64,000 bases of DNA from Konateibacter massiliensis. Its GTDB lineage: Bacteria > Bacillota > Clostridia > Lachnospirales > Lachnospiraceae. Below, one piece after another: positions 34,603 to 43,053 of this stretch. Position 1 is the stretch's first letter. Each line of letters begins with the position of its first letter. The position numbers and the translations under genes are program-made. The stretch is taken from NCBI RefSeq assembly GCF_900184995.1, contig NZ_LT860098.1, positions 563,001-627,000 on the forward strand. The letters are read 5' to 3'. The notes beneath the pieces were generated by a model that was given only the letters and a program-made list of their open reading frames with translations, had not been told where the DNA came from and made no database searches.

Positions 34603-36075
34603 CTATAATAGGGGCGACAAAAGTCTTGAAATCTGCTCCTTAAAGCGGATAATAAACGGTCTGTTTGCGTAAATATAAGGAGTAATCTGCGTGGAGTGGT
34701 TCAAATCCTCCATAAATATATTCTCAAGCTTTGCCGCGGTATCCTGATTATAGATAACCGCATTCACTTCAAAATTCAGCTTAAAGCTTCTGATATCCAT
34801 ATTTGCAGTGCCATAGCAGGCTACCTTCCGGTCAATGACCATACCCTTGGCATGTAAAAATCCGTCGTCATACGTGTAACATTTTGCTCCGACACTGAGC
34901 AAATCACTCATGTAGGAATAAGTCGCCCAGTATACAAACGGGTGGTCCGGCTTACACGGTATCATGACTCTGACGTCAATTCCTGACATTGCCGCTATTT
35001 TTAGTGCATCCAGCACGACGTCATCCGGGATAAAATAAGGCGACTGGATATAAATATTATTTTGCGACTTGTTAATCAGCCTCACATAATTATTTCTTAT
35101 ATTTTGATTCATAGAGTCAGGACCGCTGGATATAATCTGTATCCCGTTGCTTCCGGTTGTCTCCAGCTTCTTTTCCTCAAAGTATTTATCGGTATGAAAC
35201 AAATTTTCTTTAGCGGCATAATTCCAGTCCAGAATAAAACGGACTCCAAGCGATATCACCGCGCTTCCCGTGATTTTTAGGTGGGTATCTCTCCAATTGC
35301 CAAATTTCTTGCTCTTTCCGATATATTCCTTTCCCACATTGAAGCCGCCCACGAAAGCCGTCTTTCCGTCAATCACCACAATTTTTCTGTGGTTACGGTA
35401 ATTAATACGAAGGTGAAGCCGCCTTAAGAATGCCGGAAAAAATTCTGCGGTCATAACGCCGTTCTCTCTCAGCTTTTTCACGTCACTTTTCTTTAGATAT
35501 CTGCATCCCATACTGTCATACAGGATTCTGACCTCCACACCTTCTTTTACCTTCTCAATCAAGGCTTCCATAATACGAGTAAAAACCTCATCACTCCTGA
35601 TAATATAATACTGTACATGAATATATTGCTTTGCCTTCTGAATCTCCTCTATCAGAGCATCGAATTTTGTTTCACCGTCTGTATAAATCTCAATTTCATT
35701 ATCATCCGTGTAAACCGCATCAGCACTTTCCAAATTGTAGAGAATCAAATCAGAAAATTCATTGATATCGTTGCTTCCCGACTTAAATTCGTTTTTAAAA
35801 ATCCTCTCCTCCTGTTTGCGGATTGCGGAATTTAGTTCGTCTGCAATCTCCTTGGTCCGAAACATTCTTCTCTTATGCATATCCTGCCCTATCAGCATAT
35901 ACAAAATAAATCCTACAATCGGAACAAAATACATAACCAGCAGCCACGCCCACACGGATTTTGGATCCTTCCGCTGAAAAAAAACAATAACAATAGACAG
36001 TACCAGATTGATATAAAATAAATTCGCCATGACAGCACTTCCAGCCGCTGTTGAAATATTGATTACCGTTTCCAT
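34603..36075 (-). CDS. cls: Cardiolipin synthase (phospholipase D superfamily)
   Basis: A 490-residue membrane enzyme. Two N-terminal membrane segments lie at about 10-33 and 40-62 (WAWLLVMYFVPIVGFILYML). Two PLD catalytic motifs follow: NHRKIVVIDGKTAFVGGFNV and FLHAKGMVIDRKVACYGTAN, both with intact His and Lys. The enzyme joins two phosphatidylglycerols to cardiolipin and glycerol. It is first in a two-gene unit with the HD-GYP protein, and a TATAAT-type promoter lies upstream. Confidence 0.96.
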   Translation of the reverse strand: METVINISTAAGSAVMANLFYINLVLSIVIVFFQRKDPKSVWAWLLVMYFVPIVGFILYMLIGQDMHKRRMFRTKEIADELNSAIRKQEERIFKNEFKSGSNDINEFSDLILYNLESADAVYTDDNEIEIYTDGETKFDALIEEIQKAKQYIHVQYYIIRSDEVFTRIMEALIEKVKEGVEVRILYDSMGCRYLKKSDVKKLRENGVMTAEFFPAFLRRLHLRINYRNHRKIVVIDGKTAFVGGFNVGKEYIGKSKKFGNWRDTHLKITGSAVISLGVRFILDWNYAAKENLFHTDKYFEEKKLETTGSNGIQIISSGPDSMNQNIRNNYVRLINKSQNNIYIQSPYFIPDDVVLDALKIAAMSGIDVRVMIPCKPDHPFVYWATYSYMSDLLSVGAKCYTYDDGFLHAKGMVIDRKVACYGTANMDIRSFKLNFEVNAVIYNQDTAAKLENIFMEDLNHSTQITPYIYANRPFIIRFKEQISRLLSPLL

Positions 36076-36112
36076 AATGTCCCTCGCTCATTTCCTTAAG
36101 TTTCCTTAGTCC

Positions 36113-36141
36113 ATTATATCATAAATCGTCAACTCGTAAAA
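36113..36141 (-). promoter_or_regulatory. Candidate promoter of cls
   Basis: On the minus strand TTTTAC (36141-36136), 17-bp spacer and consensus TATAAT (36118-36113), preceded by a TATGA stretch, 38 nt before the ATG. Confidence 0.55.
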
Positions 36142-36174
36142 TACCTCGCTAAGGATTCCCCTCAAGGCTCATGG

Positions 36175-37770
36175 TCAGTCGCTTTGTGTCATGCTTTTAA
36201 CCGTATATTCCTTCGGCGTAATTCCTGTATGTTTTTTAAAGACTCTGCTAAAATAATAAGCATTGTCATATCCCAACCGCTCTGCCACCTCATATATTTT
36301 CAGCTCACCGGAGCATAGAAGCGCTTTTGCGTGCTCTATTTTTACTTGGTTGACATAATCTGAAAATCCTATTCCGCTGTACCGCTTAAAAATAAGGCTT
36401 AAATAGCTGGAATTCACCTCAAGGTGAGCGGCTACATCTGTGAGCAGAAGCTTTCCTTCCACATGCTCTTTGATGTAGTTCTTTGTCTCGACTGCCAAGC
36501 GACTGGAATAATCTTTATTTTCGAGCGACATCTCTTCACAGATTGCACGGGATAGCGATGCCAGCCAATCTACAATCTCACCGACCGATTTCAGACCGTT
36601 AATATATTGAAAGCCGGACTCTTCATTTTTTATCGTGTAGGAAATCATTTTTTCTCCCTTATCCATCGAAGTAAGCACAAAATACAGCAGCTTATTGCAG
36701 CAATCCTGTAATTGTTCAATACGCGGGTTCATCTCCCTGAACAAATCCCCTATATTTCTAAAAATCGTATGAATCCCCTGTGCATCCCCCTGCTCATAAC
36801 AGCTTATAATCTCTTTGCTAAACAAGGTAATATCAAAGCTTTTCTGGGCGAGAGCCATTTCTTCCACCTCATCAAAAAATACAAGGTTTCTTTTGCCCAA
36901 AAGCCCCCTCCTCGCTTCATTATATGCAAGAAACAGCTCTTCAATCCGATGCTTGAACTTGCTGCACCCTATCTTTAACTCCACGTTGAAATATTCTCCG
37001 TTGACCTGTATCATACGTTCCAGCATTTCCTGGACTTTCATCCTGATTAAATCACCATTTTTTGTTTCTTTTGCGGAGACAATCATTAAAAACTGGTAGG
37101 AATCAATGGGTATCACATAGCCGCAATGTATTTTGTTTATAATCTCAAAGCAGGTATTCTCCACGCAATGGTAAATGTTCTCTTCCTCACTTTTAATCAT
37201 ATTCGCACGATTTTTCATTGTTAGGGCGAAGCAAAGGAGATACAGATTATCGCACAGACGCTCATCTATATCCGAGACAAGCTCTCGAAGCTGCTTTCCC
37301 TCAATAAAATTATTGAGGGCACTTTTAAATATTTTCTCAATCTGCTCCTTGGACGTAAGTTTCGGGTTCACAGACGGAATTTGCTTTCTATAAGTGCTTC
37401 TTTCTTTTGCCATATGAATTGCATTTGTCAAAACTTCTGCGTTTAAATCAAGCTTTACCAGATAATCTACCACCTGAAGGCTCACCGCCTCCCTTGCAAA
37501 GCTAAATTCCTCGTGGCTCGTGAGAAGAATAAACTGCGGCATGTAGGAAAGCTTTTCCTTGCACTGTTTCATCAGGGCAATTCCGTCCATCACAGGCATT
37601 TTGATATCAGTTATCACAATATCAGGTTCCTTCTCCTCAATAAGTTCATACGCCTGTTCTCCGTTTGATGCCATTCCGACAATATCAATCTCTTCCTTTT
37701 CCCAATCCAGCATACTTTTGATTCCCACCTGAACCAGCAACTCATCATCAACTATAATCAGCTTATACAT
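36175..37770 (-). CDS. YesN-like response regulator, long form, AraC-type
   Basis: A 531-residue regulator. The receiver domain (1-120) has phosphoacceptor Asp55 in IVITDIKMPV. A long middle region (about 130-410) carries no motif recognised here, and the AraC-type DNA-binding domain covers about 430-525 (LLTDVAAHLEVNSSYLSLIF and VAERLGYDNAYYFSRVFKKH). The kinase gene lies 17 nt upstream. It probably activates the sugar transporter operon upstream (39679-42812). No hydrolase gene accompanies this system, unlike the first two-component locus. Confidence 0.94.
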   Translation of the reverse strand: MYKLIIVDDELLVQVGIKSMLDWEKEEIDIVGMASNGEQAYELIEEKEPDIVITDIKMPVMDGIALMKQCKEKLSYMPQFILLTSHEEFSFAREAVSLQVVDYLVKLDLNAEVLTNAIHMAKERSTYRKQIPSVNPKLTSKEQIEKIFKSALNNFIEGKQLRELVSDIDERLCDNLYLLCFALTMKNRANMIKSEEENIYHCVENTCFEIINKIHCGYVIPIDSYQFLMIVSAKETKNGDLIRMKVQEMLERMIQVNGEYFNVELKIGCSKFKHRIEELFLAYNEARRGLLGKRNLVFFDEVEEMALAQKSFDITLFSKEIISCYEQGDAQGIHTIFRNIGDLFREMNPRIEQLQDCCNKLLYFVLTSMDKGEKMISYTIKNEESGFQYINGLKSVGEIVDWLASLSRAICEEMSLENKDYSSRLAVETKNYIKEHVEGKLLLTDVAAHLEVNSSYLSLIFKRYSGIGFSDYVNQVKIEHAKALLCSGELKIYEVAERLGYDNAYYFSRVFKKHTGITPKEYTVKSMTQSD

Positions 37771-37787
37771 ACCGAAATCCTCTCTCC

Positions 37788-39563
37788 TTATTTTCTCTTT
37801 GGAAGTGTAATCATAATCTTGGTATACTCATTCACTTTGCTGTTTATCACCAGCCCATAATCCGCACCATAGTAAAGCTGCAGCCGTTCCTTTACATTGC
37901 TGATCCCCATACCGCTTAAGCTATCTTTCGTCTTTTCCTTCTCTCCATGCAGAATCTGACCGATGCGTTCCTCTGTCATGCCGATTCCGTTGTCCTCCAC
38001 TGTAATCTGCAGGCTTTCCTCCTGCTCTCTCATCTGTATCATGATGACTCCTATATCAGACTTAGGCTCCAATCCGTGAAAGATAGCATTCTCAATTAAC
38101 GGCTGAAGGGTAAATTTAATAATCTTATAGTTTTTCAGTTCCTCAGGAATCTCATAGACAACCCGAAAGGACTCTCCATAACGAAAACGCTGTATTGTCA
38201 CATAGTCCTCTATAATCGCAAGCTCTTTATCGATTGTGATTTCATCTGCCACTCCCTTTGCCATATTTCGCAGCAAACGGGAGAGTGCCGTTGCCATTTC
38301 CCCGATACCGCTGGCTTTTTGAATTGTCGCCATCCATTTAATAGAGTTTAATGTATTATATAAAAAATGAGGATTGATTTGTGTCTGCAGTACTTTCAAT
38401 TCCAGCTCCCTCTTATTTTTCTCATCATTTACGGATTTTTCCATCAGGGAAACGATATTGCTGGACATCTGATTGATGCCGCTTCCGATTTTTCCAAATT
38501 CATCCTCTGTATTCATCGAGACATCCACAGAGAAATCCCCCTCTGATATCCGCTCAATTTTATTTAATATTCTCTTGATCGGACGGTTCATAGAGTAACT
38601 TAGCACAAAGGGCAGCAAACATGCCATAATACCAATTCCGATTACAATGGACAGCATAATGTTTACCATTACCTTTTTTTGTTCCTTTATCTCCTCTTTT
38701 GACAGCTCTTGCACCATATACCAGCCCGTGATATCCGATTGACGGAATACCGCCGTAATCTTTTCTCCCTGTCTTTCCCAGACCGTACTTCCTTCTTTCC
38801 GGTCACCGATTTTTTCTAAAATCTCATTATAGTTCTCAAGAACGGAACCGATTTTTTCTTTGTCCTTGTCCGCTATCACTTCACCCTTGTCATTCATCAT
38901 GTAAACCCTTGAATCTTCATAGCCGGAATAATTTTTCAAATACTCATAGGGCAGTTCACTGTCAATTCCAATCACAATAAATCCCACGTTTTCATGACGC
39001 AAATAGCTGTATACTGGTCTTACAATCGGGATGATATAATCCGACTTTCTGTAAGTGAACTCGTTTTTTGCCAAGCCGATCCATTCAATATTATCTGCCT
39101 CGTAAAGGGGTAAAAACCATTCACTGTTCCTGCATATATCAATGTCCTGCAAATCACCGTACATTTTTCCCATCTGCATGACTACCTCTGTATTCCCGCC
39201 TATAATAACATTCTGAAAGCTATCGCTCACCGTCGAACTGTCCATCATACTGGAAAACAGCTTAATAAAGCTTACCACTTGAACGCTGTTGGCGTCACTG
39301 ATTTTTTCCTGCTCTAACAGTCCTGCCAGATTGCTGTTAATCGTTCCCCATTCCATAATCGATATAATCTGCTCAAAATCCTCGTCAAGCTTATCCATGA
39401 CCAGCCTTAAATTGGCACCTGTCACATCAATCATATTGTCTATCAAAAGCTTTTGATAGTTTACATAAATAATACTACTAATTAACACCGATAAGGCAAG
39501 TGCAAATATCACTGCCGTAAAGGTTAATTTTGCTTTTATCGTTCCCAATAATTTTTTTCTCAT
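37788..39563 (-). CDS. YesM-like sensor histidine kinase
   Basis: A 591-residue kinase counting from the ATG at 39563; an ATG at 39575 and a TTG at 39581 are alternatives. The first membrane segment lies at about 13-35, an extracellular Cache-type region follows, the second membrane segment is near 300-322, then HAMP (about 325-378) and the kinase core LQTQINPHFLYNTLNSIKWM, with phosphoacceptor His399. The ATP-binding domain has IENAIFHGL, EDNGIGM and GMGISNVKERL. It follows the permease gene across a 45-nt hairpin and precedes its response regulator by 17 nt, so transporter and sensor may share a transcript. Confidence 0.92.
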   Translation of the reverse strand: MRKKLLGTIKAKLTFTAVIFALALSVLISSIIYVNYQKLLIDNMIDVTGANLRLVMDKLDEDFEQIISIMEWGTINSNLAGLLEQEKISDANSVQVVSFIKLFSSMMDSSTVSDSFQNVIIGGNTEVVMQMGKMYGDLQDIDICRNSEWFLPLYEADNIEWIGLAKNEFTYRKSDYIIPIVRPVYSYLRHENVGFIVIGIDSELPYEYLKNYSGYEDSRVYMMNDKGEVIADKDKEKIGSVLENYNEILEKIGDRKEGSTVWERQGEKITAVFRQSDITGWYMVQELSKEEIKEQKKVMVNIMLSIVIGIGIMACLLPFVLSYSMNRPIKRILNKIERISEGDFSVDVSMNTEDEFGKIGSGINQMSSNIVSLMEKSVNDEKNKRELELKVLQTQINPHFLYNTLNSIKWMATIQKASGIGEMATALSRLLRNMAKGVADEITIDKELAIIEDYVTIQRFRYGESFRVVYEIPEELKNYKIIKFTLQPLIENAIFHGLEPKSDIGVIMIQMREQEESLQITVEDNGIGMTEERIGQILHGEKEKTKDSLSGMGISNVKERLQLYYGADYGLVINSKVNEYTKIMITLPKRK

Positions 39564-39585
39564 AAGAGTCCCCATACACAAAAGA

Positions 39586-39630
39586 ATCCCCTATGATTTA
39601 GATACTGCCTTCTGCTAAACCCAAGGGGAT
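39586..39630 (-). promoter_or_regulatory. Hairpin between permease and kinase genes, possible attenuator
   Basis: ATCCCC and GGTTTAG pair with CTAAATC and GGGGAT on the minus strand, with a small internal loop and one G-U pair. The 3' arm contains AGGGGA, the best ribosome-site candidate for the kinase starts at 39581-39575. Only TTCTTTTG follows, so termination is probably incomplete. Confidence 0.5.
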
Positions 39631-39678
39631 ACTTCTATTCATTTTATTTTATCATTCTAAATCTCTTTTATTATACCT

Positions 39679-40512
39679 CTATCCTTTGATACCGCTCGTG
39701 GCAATTCCTTCCACAAAATATTTCTGCAATGCCAAAAATACAATCAGCACCGGTATCAACGTCACAAGTGCCGCTGCCATAATCAAGGAATACTCTGCTG
39801 AGAACTGGGTCACAAAAAGTCTGAGTCCTAGCTGTATCGTTTTCTTGCTTGTGGAATTCAGATAGATGAGAGGTCCCATAAAATCATTCCATATCGTTAC
39901 AAAAGTAAATATGGTGAGTGTCGCAAGACCCGGCTTCACAAGCGGAAGCATAATCCTTGAGTAAATCCCAAATTCACCCAAACCGTCAATCCTAGCCGAC
40001 TCTGACAGCTCTCTCGGAATACTGATATAAAACTGCCGCATCAAAAATACTCCGAATGCCGAAAATGCCTGTAATATAATCAATGACATGTGGGTGTCTA
40101 CCAACCCGAATTTCTGGACCATAATATATTGTGGTATCATATATACCTGCCAAGGTATTGCAATTGTAGATATATAGGCTATAAATAAAAGATCTCTTCC
40201 CTTAAATTCCAGCTTAGCAAACGCATAAGCTGCGAGACTGCTTGTAAAAAGCTGCAACAGTGTGATGATTATCGTCAGCTTTGCCGTATTCTTAATAAAA
40301 GTAAACAGGGGAATTTTATCCCATATATCCGCGTAGTTTTGCCACCGGACTGTCTCAGGAATCCATGTGACCGGATAAGTAAATACATCTTTATTCAATT
40401 TGAAAGAAGCCGACAGCATCCAAATAAAAGGTACAATCGCAACAAGGCTTAGAAATATCAAAAGAATGTATATACTCAATTTTACGATTTTTTGTTTCGT
40501 TTGTAAATTCAT
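39679..40512 (-). CDS. MalG/LplC-type sugar ABC transporter permease
   Basis: A 277-residue permease with six membrane segments and the EAA loop ELSESARIDGLGEFGIYSRI. The C-terminus, LALQKYFVEGIATSGIKG, is typical of CUT1 second permeases. It is 15 nt downstream of its partner, with AGAGGTG as ribosome site. It completes an SBP-permease-permease set that lacks an ATPase gene. Confidence 0.95.
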   Translation of the reverse strand: MNLQTKQKIVKLSIYILLIFLSLVAIVPFIWMLSASFKLNKDVFTYPVTWIPETVRWQNYADIWDKIPLFTFIKNTAKLTIIITLLQLFTSSLAAYAFAKLEFKGRDLLFIAYISTIAIPWQVYMIPQYIMVQKFGLVDTHMSLIILQAFSAFGVFLMRQFYISIPRELSESARIDGLGEFGIYSRIMLPLVKPGLATLTIFTFVTIWNDFMGPLIYLNSTSKKTIQLGLRLFVTQFSAEYSLIMAAALVTLIPVLIVFLALQKYFVEGIATSGIKG

Positions 40513-40527
40513 TTTTTCACCTCTTTT

Positions 40528-41418
40528 TTACATATAACTAACCCATTTTCTTTCTGATCGGAACTGTACCAATGTAATTATCAAAACAATCGCAAATAAA
40601 ACAACGGACATTGCACTTGCATAGCCAAAATCAAACTCTGAAAAAGCCTGATTGTAAATATAATACACTAGGACATTTGTGGCACGTCCCGGTCCTCCGT
40701 TTGTCATAGCATAGATAATATCAAATACTTTAAAGCATTGAATGGTTAACATAATTCCAACAAAAAAGGTCGTCGGTGTGAGCATCGGCAGAGTGATATA
40801 GCGAAATCTTTGAAACGGTGTTGTTCCGTCCAGATTTCCCGCCTCATAGAGGTCTCTTGGTATTCCCTGCAAGGCTGCCAGATACATAATCATGTAATAA
40901 CCCATATACCTCCAGACGGAGAATAAAATAACCGTAGGCATCGCTGCTTTTGTGGATGCTCCCCATCTTGGAGGATTATCAACGCCGATTGCGGACAACA
41001 GCCCGTTAATCGGTCCCATATCAGGGTGAAAAAGCATGTTCCACACAACAACTACCGCAATCAACGATGCGACATATGGAAAGAAGAATACTGTTCGAAA
41101 TATATTTCTTCCTCTTATTTTCGTATTTAAAATCAGAGCAAGTCCCAATGCCGCAATCAACGTGATAGGAACTGTTCCAACCGCATAGTAAAATGTATTA
41201 AAAAAGGAAATCCGAAACGTGGAATCTGAAAACATTCTTGTAAAATTAGAAATTCCCACAAACTGAATTGGGTTTGCACTATCCCATTTTGTCAGGCTTA
41301 GAAAGAAAACAAACAGAACCGGTAGCAAGGTAAAGACAAATAATCCGATAAAGTTTGGAAGAATAAAAGCGTAAGCCACCAAATTCTGTCTAAGCACCCG
41401 CTTTTTACGTAAATTCAT
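40528..41418 (-). CDS. MalF-type sugar ABC transporter permease
   Basis: A 296-residue permease with six membrane segments. It begins LRKKRVLRQNLVAYAFILPN, has the EAA loop DLYEAGNLDGTTPFQRFRYI and the CUT1 motif ITNGGP-like YAMTNGGPGRATNVLVYYIY. It resembles UgpA/MalF-class permeases rather than LplB. It follows the binding-protein gene by 59 nt containing an 11-bp hairpin. Confidence 0.95.
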   Translation of the reverse strand: MNLRKKRVLRQNLVAYAFILPNFIGLFVFTLLPVLFVFFLSLTKWDSANPIQFVGISNFTRMFSDSTFRISFFNTFYYAVGTVPITLIAALGLALILNTKIRGRNIFRTVFFFPYVASLIAVVVVWNMLFHPDMGPINGLLSAIGVDNPPRWGASTKAAMPTVILFSVWRYMGYYMIMYLAALQGIPRDLYEAGNLDGTTPFQRFRYITLPMLTPTTFFVGIMLTIQCFKVFDIIYAMTNGGPGRATNVLVYYIYNQAFSEFDFGYASAMSVVLFAIVLIITLVQFRSERKWVSYM

Positions 41419-41440
41419 AATATACCTCCTCTTTAGGCAT

Positions 41441-41465
41441 ACAGACTGACCAGAGGCCAGTCTGT
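41441..41465 (-). promoter_or_regulatory. Intercistronic hairpin after the third binding-protein gene
   Basis: In minus-strand RNA ACAGACUGGCC pairs with GGUCAGUCUGU along 11 bp using one G-U pair. The same pair would be an A-C mismatch in the other strand, which points to a role in the minus-strand transcript. No T-run follows. Confidence 0.6.
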
Positions 41466-41477
41466 TATCAAATCCGA

Positions 41478-42812
41478 TTATTTCAGCACTTCATCCTGAA
41501 CACGTTTGTTCAAAATTGTAATTCCTGCCTCTGCCGAATTATTGTTCAGCATAATCAGCTCATGTTCTTCTCCGATAATTTTGTTAATGGAGCTCCAGAT
41601 ATCTCCCAAAGGAAACTCGATGCTTACATCTGTTGTATTGAGAAGAAGCTCTTTTCCGTGCTCCGGAAAACCTTCATTTCCTACTAATGTCTCTAATACT
41701 TCATCCGAGTTATATGCCGGAAGGATTCCGCAGGATGCCAGAACCTGTGCTCCCTTTTCTCCGGTGACAAATTCAACAAAATTCCATGCCATGTCTTGAT
41801 GCTTTGTATTTGCTCCGATTGCTACCGGTGTGATTGCACCTACACCTTTGCTGTCCATTCCTTCCACTGTCTCACAAGGCAGAGGGGCAACGTCATAATT
41901 GACAGTCGTTGTACCGTTTGCTAAATTTTCAATCATATTGTTAATAAACCATGAGCCCATCGGCATCATTGCAACCTGTCCATTATAGAAAGGTCCGCTG
42001 TAATGGATATTACTTGCTACAATTGTAGAATAATCCATAGCCGTCTTATCCTCGTTCTGCATTCCGATTACCGTCTCATAGTAAGGCTTCAAAAAGTCGT
42101 AATTTCCTGACATTAAATCATAGTTACCGGTCTGCATGGCAAGATTAGAAACCGACTGTGTCCATTTGTTGTTCAAGGCACCATAAATCTTTCCACCGCC
42201 TTCTCCTGATGTCAATTGCTTTGCCAGCTCTCTATATTCTTCGAGTGTCATTCTCTCACTAGGATATGGAATATTTGCTGCGTCAAATAAGTCCTTGTTG
42301 TAAAATAACATCCAGATATCCTTACGGTAAGGCAGCCCGTAAATGGAATCTTCCACCGCATACTGCTCCACCATTCCGCCATACACAGACAAATCAATGT
42401 TGTTTTCCTGTATCAGACTGTCAATCGGCATAAGCTGTCCTTTTGCTATCATTGAGGTATAAGACGCAGTGTCTCTGATGAACACAACATCAATATCGTT
42501 ATCCCCCGACATCATAACCGCTACTTTGTCAGAATAATCATCTGCCGGTGACTCAATTACATTTACCTTAACATTTGGATATTCCTCCTCAAAGGCAGCT
42601 ACCAGCTTACTGTGGTACTCCAAAGAGGTATAATCCCACATCGCTACGTTCAGCGTAATTTCTTCTTCTGCCGCCGTTTCCTGTTTCGTATCCTCCGTGC
42701 TGCTGCTTCCATTGCTGCTTGTCTCACTTCCCCCGGTGCTACAGCCGCTTAGCAAAACTGCACTTGTCAGTAATAATGCTGCACTTCTTTTTAAAAACTG
42801 TCTTTTTTTCAT
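41478..42812 (-). CDS. Lipoprotein solute-binding protein of the third sugar ABC transporter
   Basis: A 444-residue protein: basic N-terminus, hydrophobic segment, lipobox LSGC, then a Ser/Gly/Thr-rich linker. The body has the classic SBP_bac_1 fold, with LVAAFEEEYPNVKVNVIESP, DVVFIRDTASYTSMIAKGQL and MPMGSWFINNM. It belongs to the MalE/UgpB-like family and differs from the two longer binding proteins in this window. A good AGGAGG precedes the ATG. It is the first gene of an operon of binding protein, two permeases and a two-component pair. The ligand is unknown. Confidence 0.94.
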   Translation of the reverse strand: MKKRQFLKRSAALLLTSAVLLSGCSTGGSETSSNGSSSTEDTKQETAAEEEITLNVAMWDYTSLEYHSKLVAAFEEEYPNVKVNVIESPADDYSDKVAVMMSGDNDIDVVFIRDTASYTSMIAKGQLMPIDSLIQENNIDLSVYGGMVEQYAVEDSIYGLPYRKDIWMLFYNKDLFDAANIPYPSERMTLEEYRELAKQLTSGEGGGKIYGALNNKWTQSVSNLAMQTGNYDLMSGNYDFLKPYYETVIGMQNEDKTAMDYSTIVASNIHYSGPFYNGQVAMMPMGSWFINNMIENLANGTTTVNYDVAPLPCETVEGMDSKGVGAITPVAIGANTKHQDMAWNFVEFVTGEKGAQVLASCGILPAYNSDEVLETLVGNEGFPEHGKELLLNTTDVSIEFPLGDIWSSINKIIGEEHELIMLNNNSAEAGITILNKRVQDEVLK

Positions 42813-42950
42813 ATGAAGTCCTCCTTTTCTATGCTCTTAGATTACTGTTTCTAAAAGGATTTTTAAAGTTTATATCTTTTGTTTTCTATTATTATTTTAA
42901 AAAATAAACATATTCCCCTAAAAAATAATACTTTCTTTTGATTTCTAATA

Positions 42951-42999
42951 TTTTTTATAGCATAGGAAGTTCGGAGAACTTTCCTATGCTATAAAAAAA
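42951..42999. repeat. TATAGCATAGGAA-type palindromic repeat, copy 2
   Basis: TTTTTTATAGCATAGGAA and TTCCTATGCTATAAAAAA are complementary, with GTTC/GAAC inside and a one-base bulge. It lies between the start of the binding-protein gene and the SleB-like gene, and its A-run doubles as the T-run of that gene's terminator. It matches the hairpin at 22843-22890 at most positions. Confidence 0.75.
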
Positions 43000-43027
43000 G
43001 ACCATTCTGCTCATGAGTAGAATGATC
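43000..43027 (-). terminator. Terminator of the SleB-like gene
   Basis: On the minus strand GATCATTCTACTCA pairs with TGAGCAGAATGGTC (two wobble pairs), followed by seven T residues. Confidence 0.85.
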
Positions 43028-43053
43028 TCTTTAATATTTAATCTTAATCTATT

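Noticed and set aside
42875-42946. Two TCTTTTG-type direct repeats upstream of the third binding-protein gene as AraC-type sites
   Set aside because: They are 59 nt apart and lie in very AT-rich sequence, so chance is a sufficient explanation.
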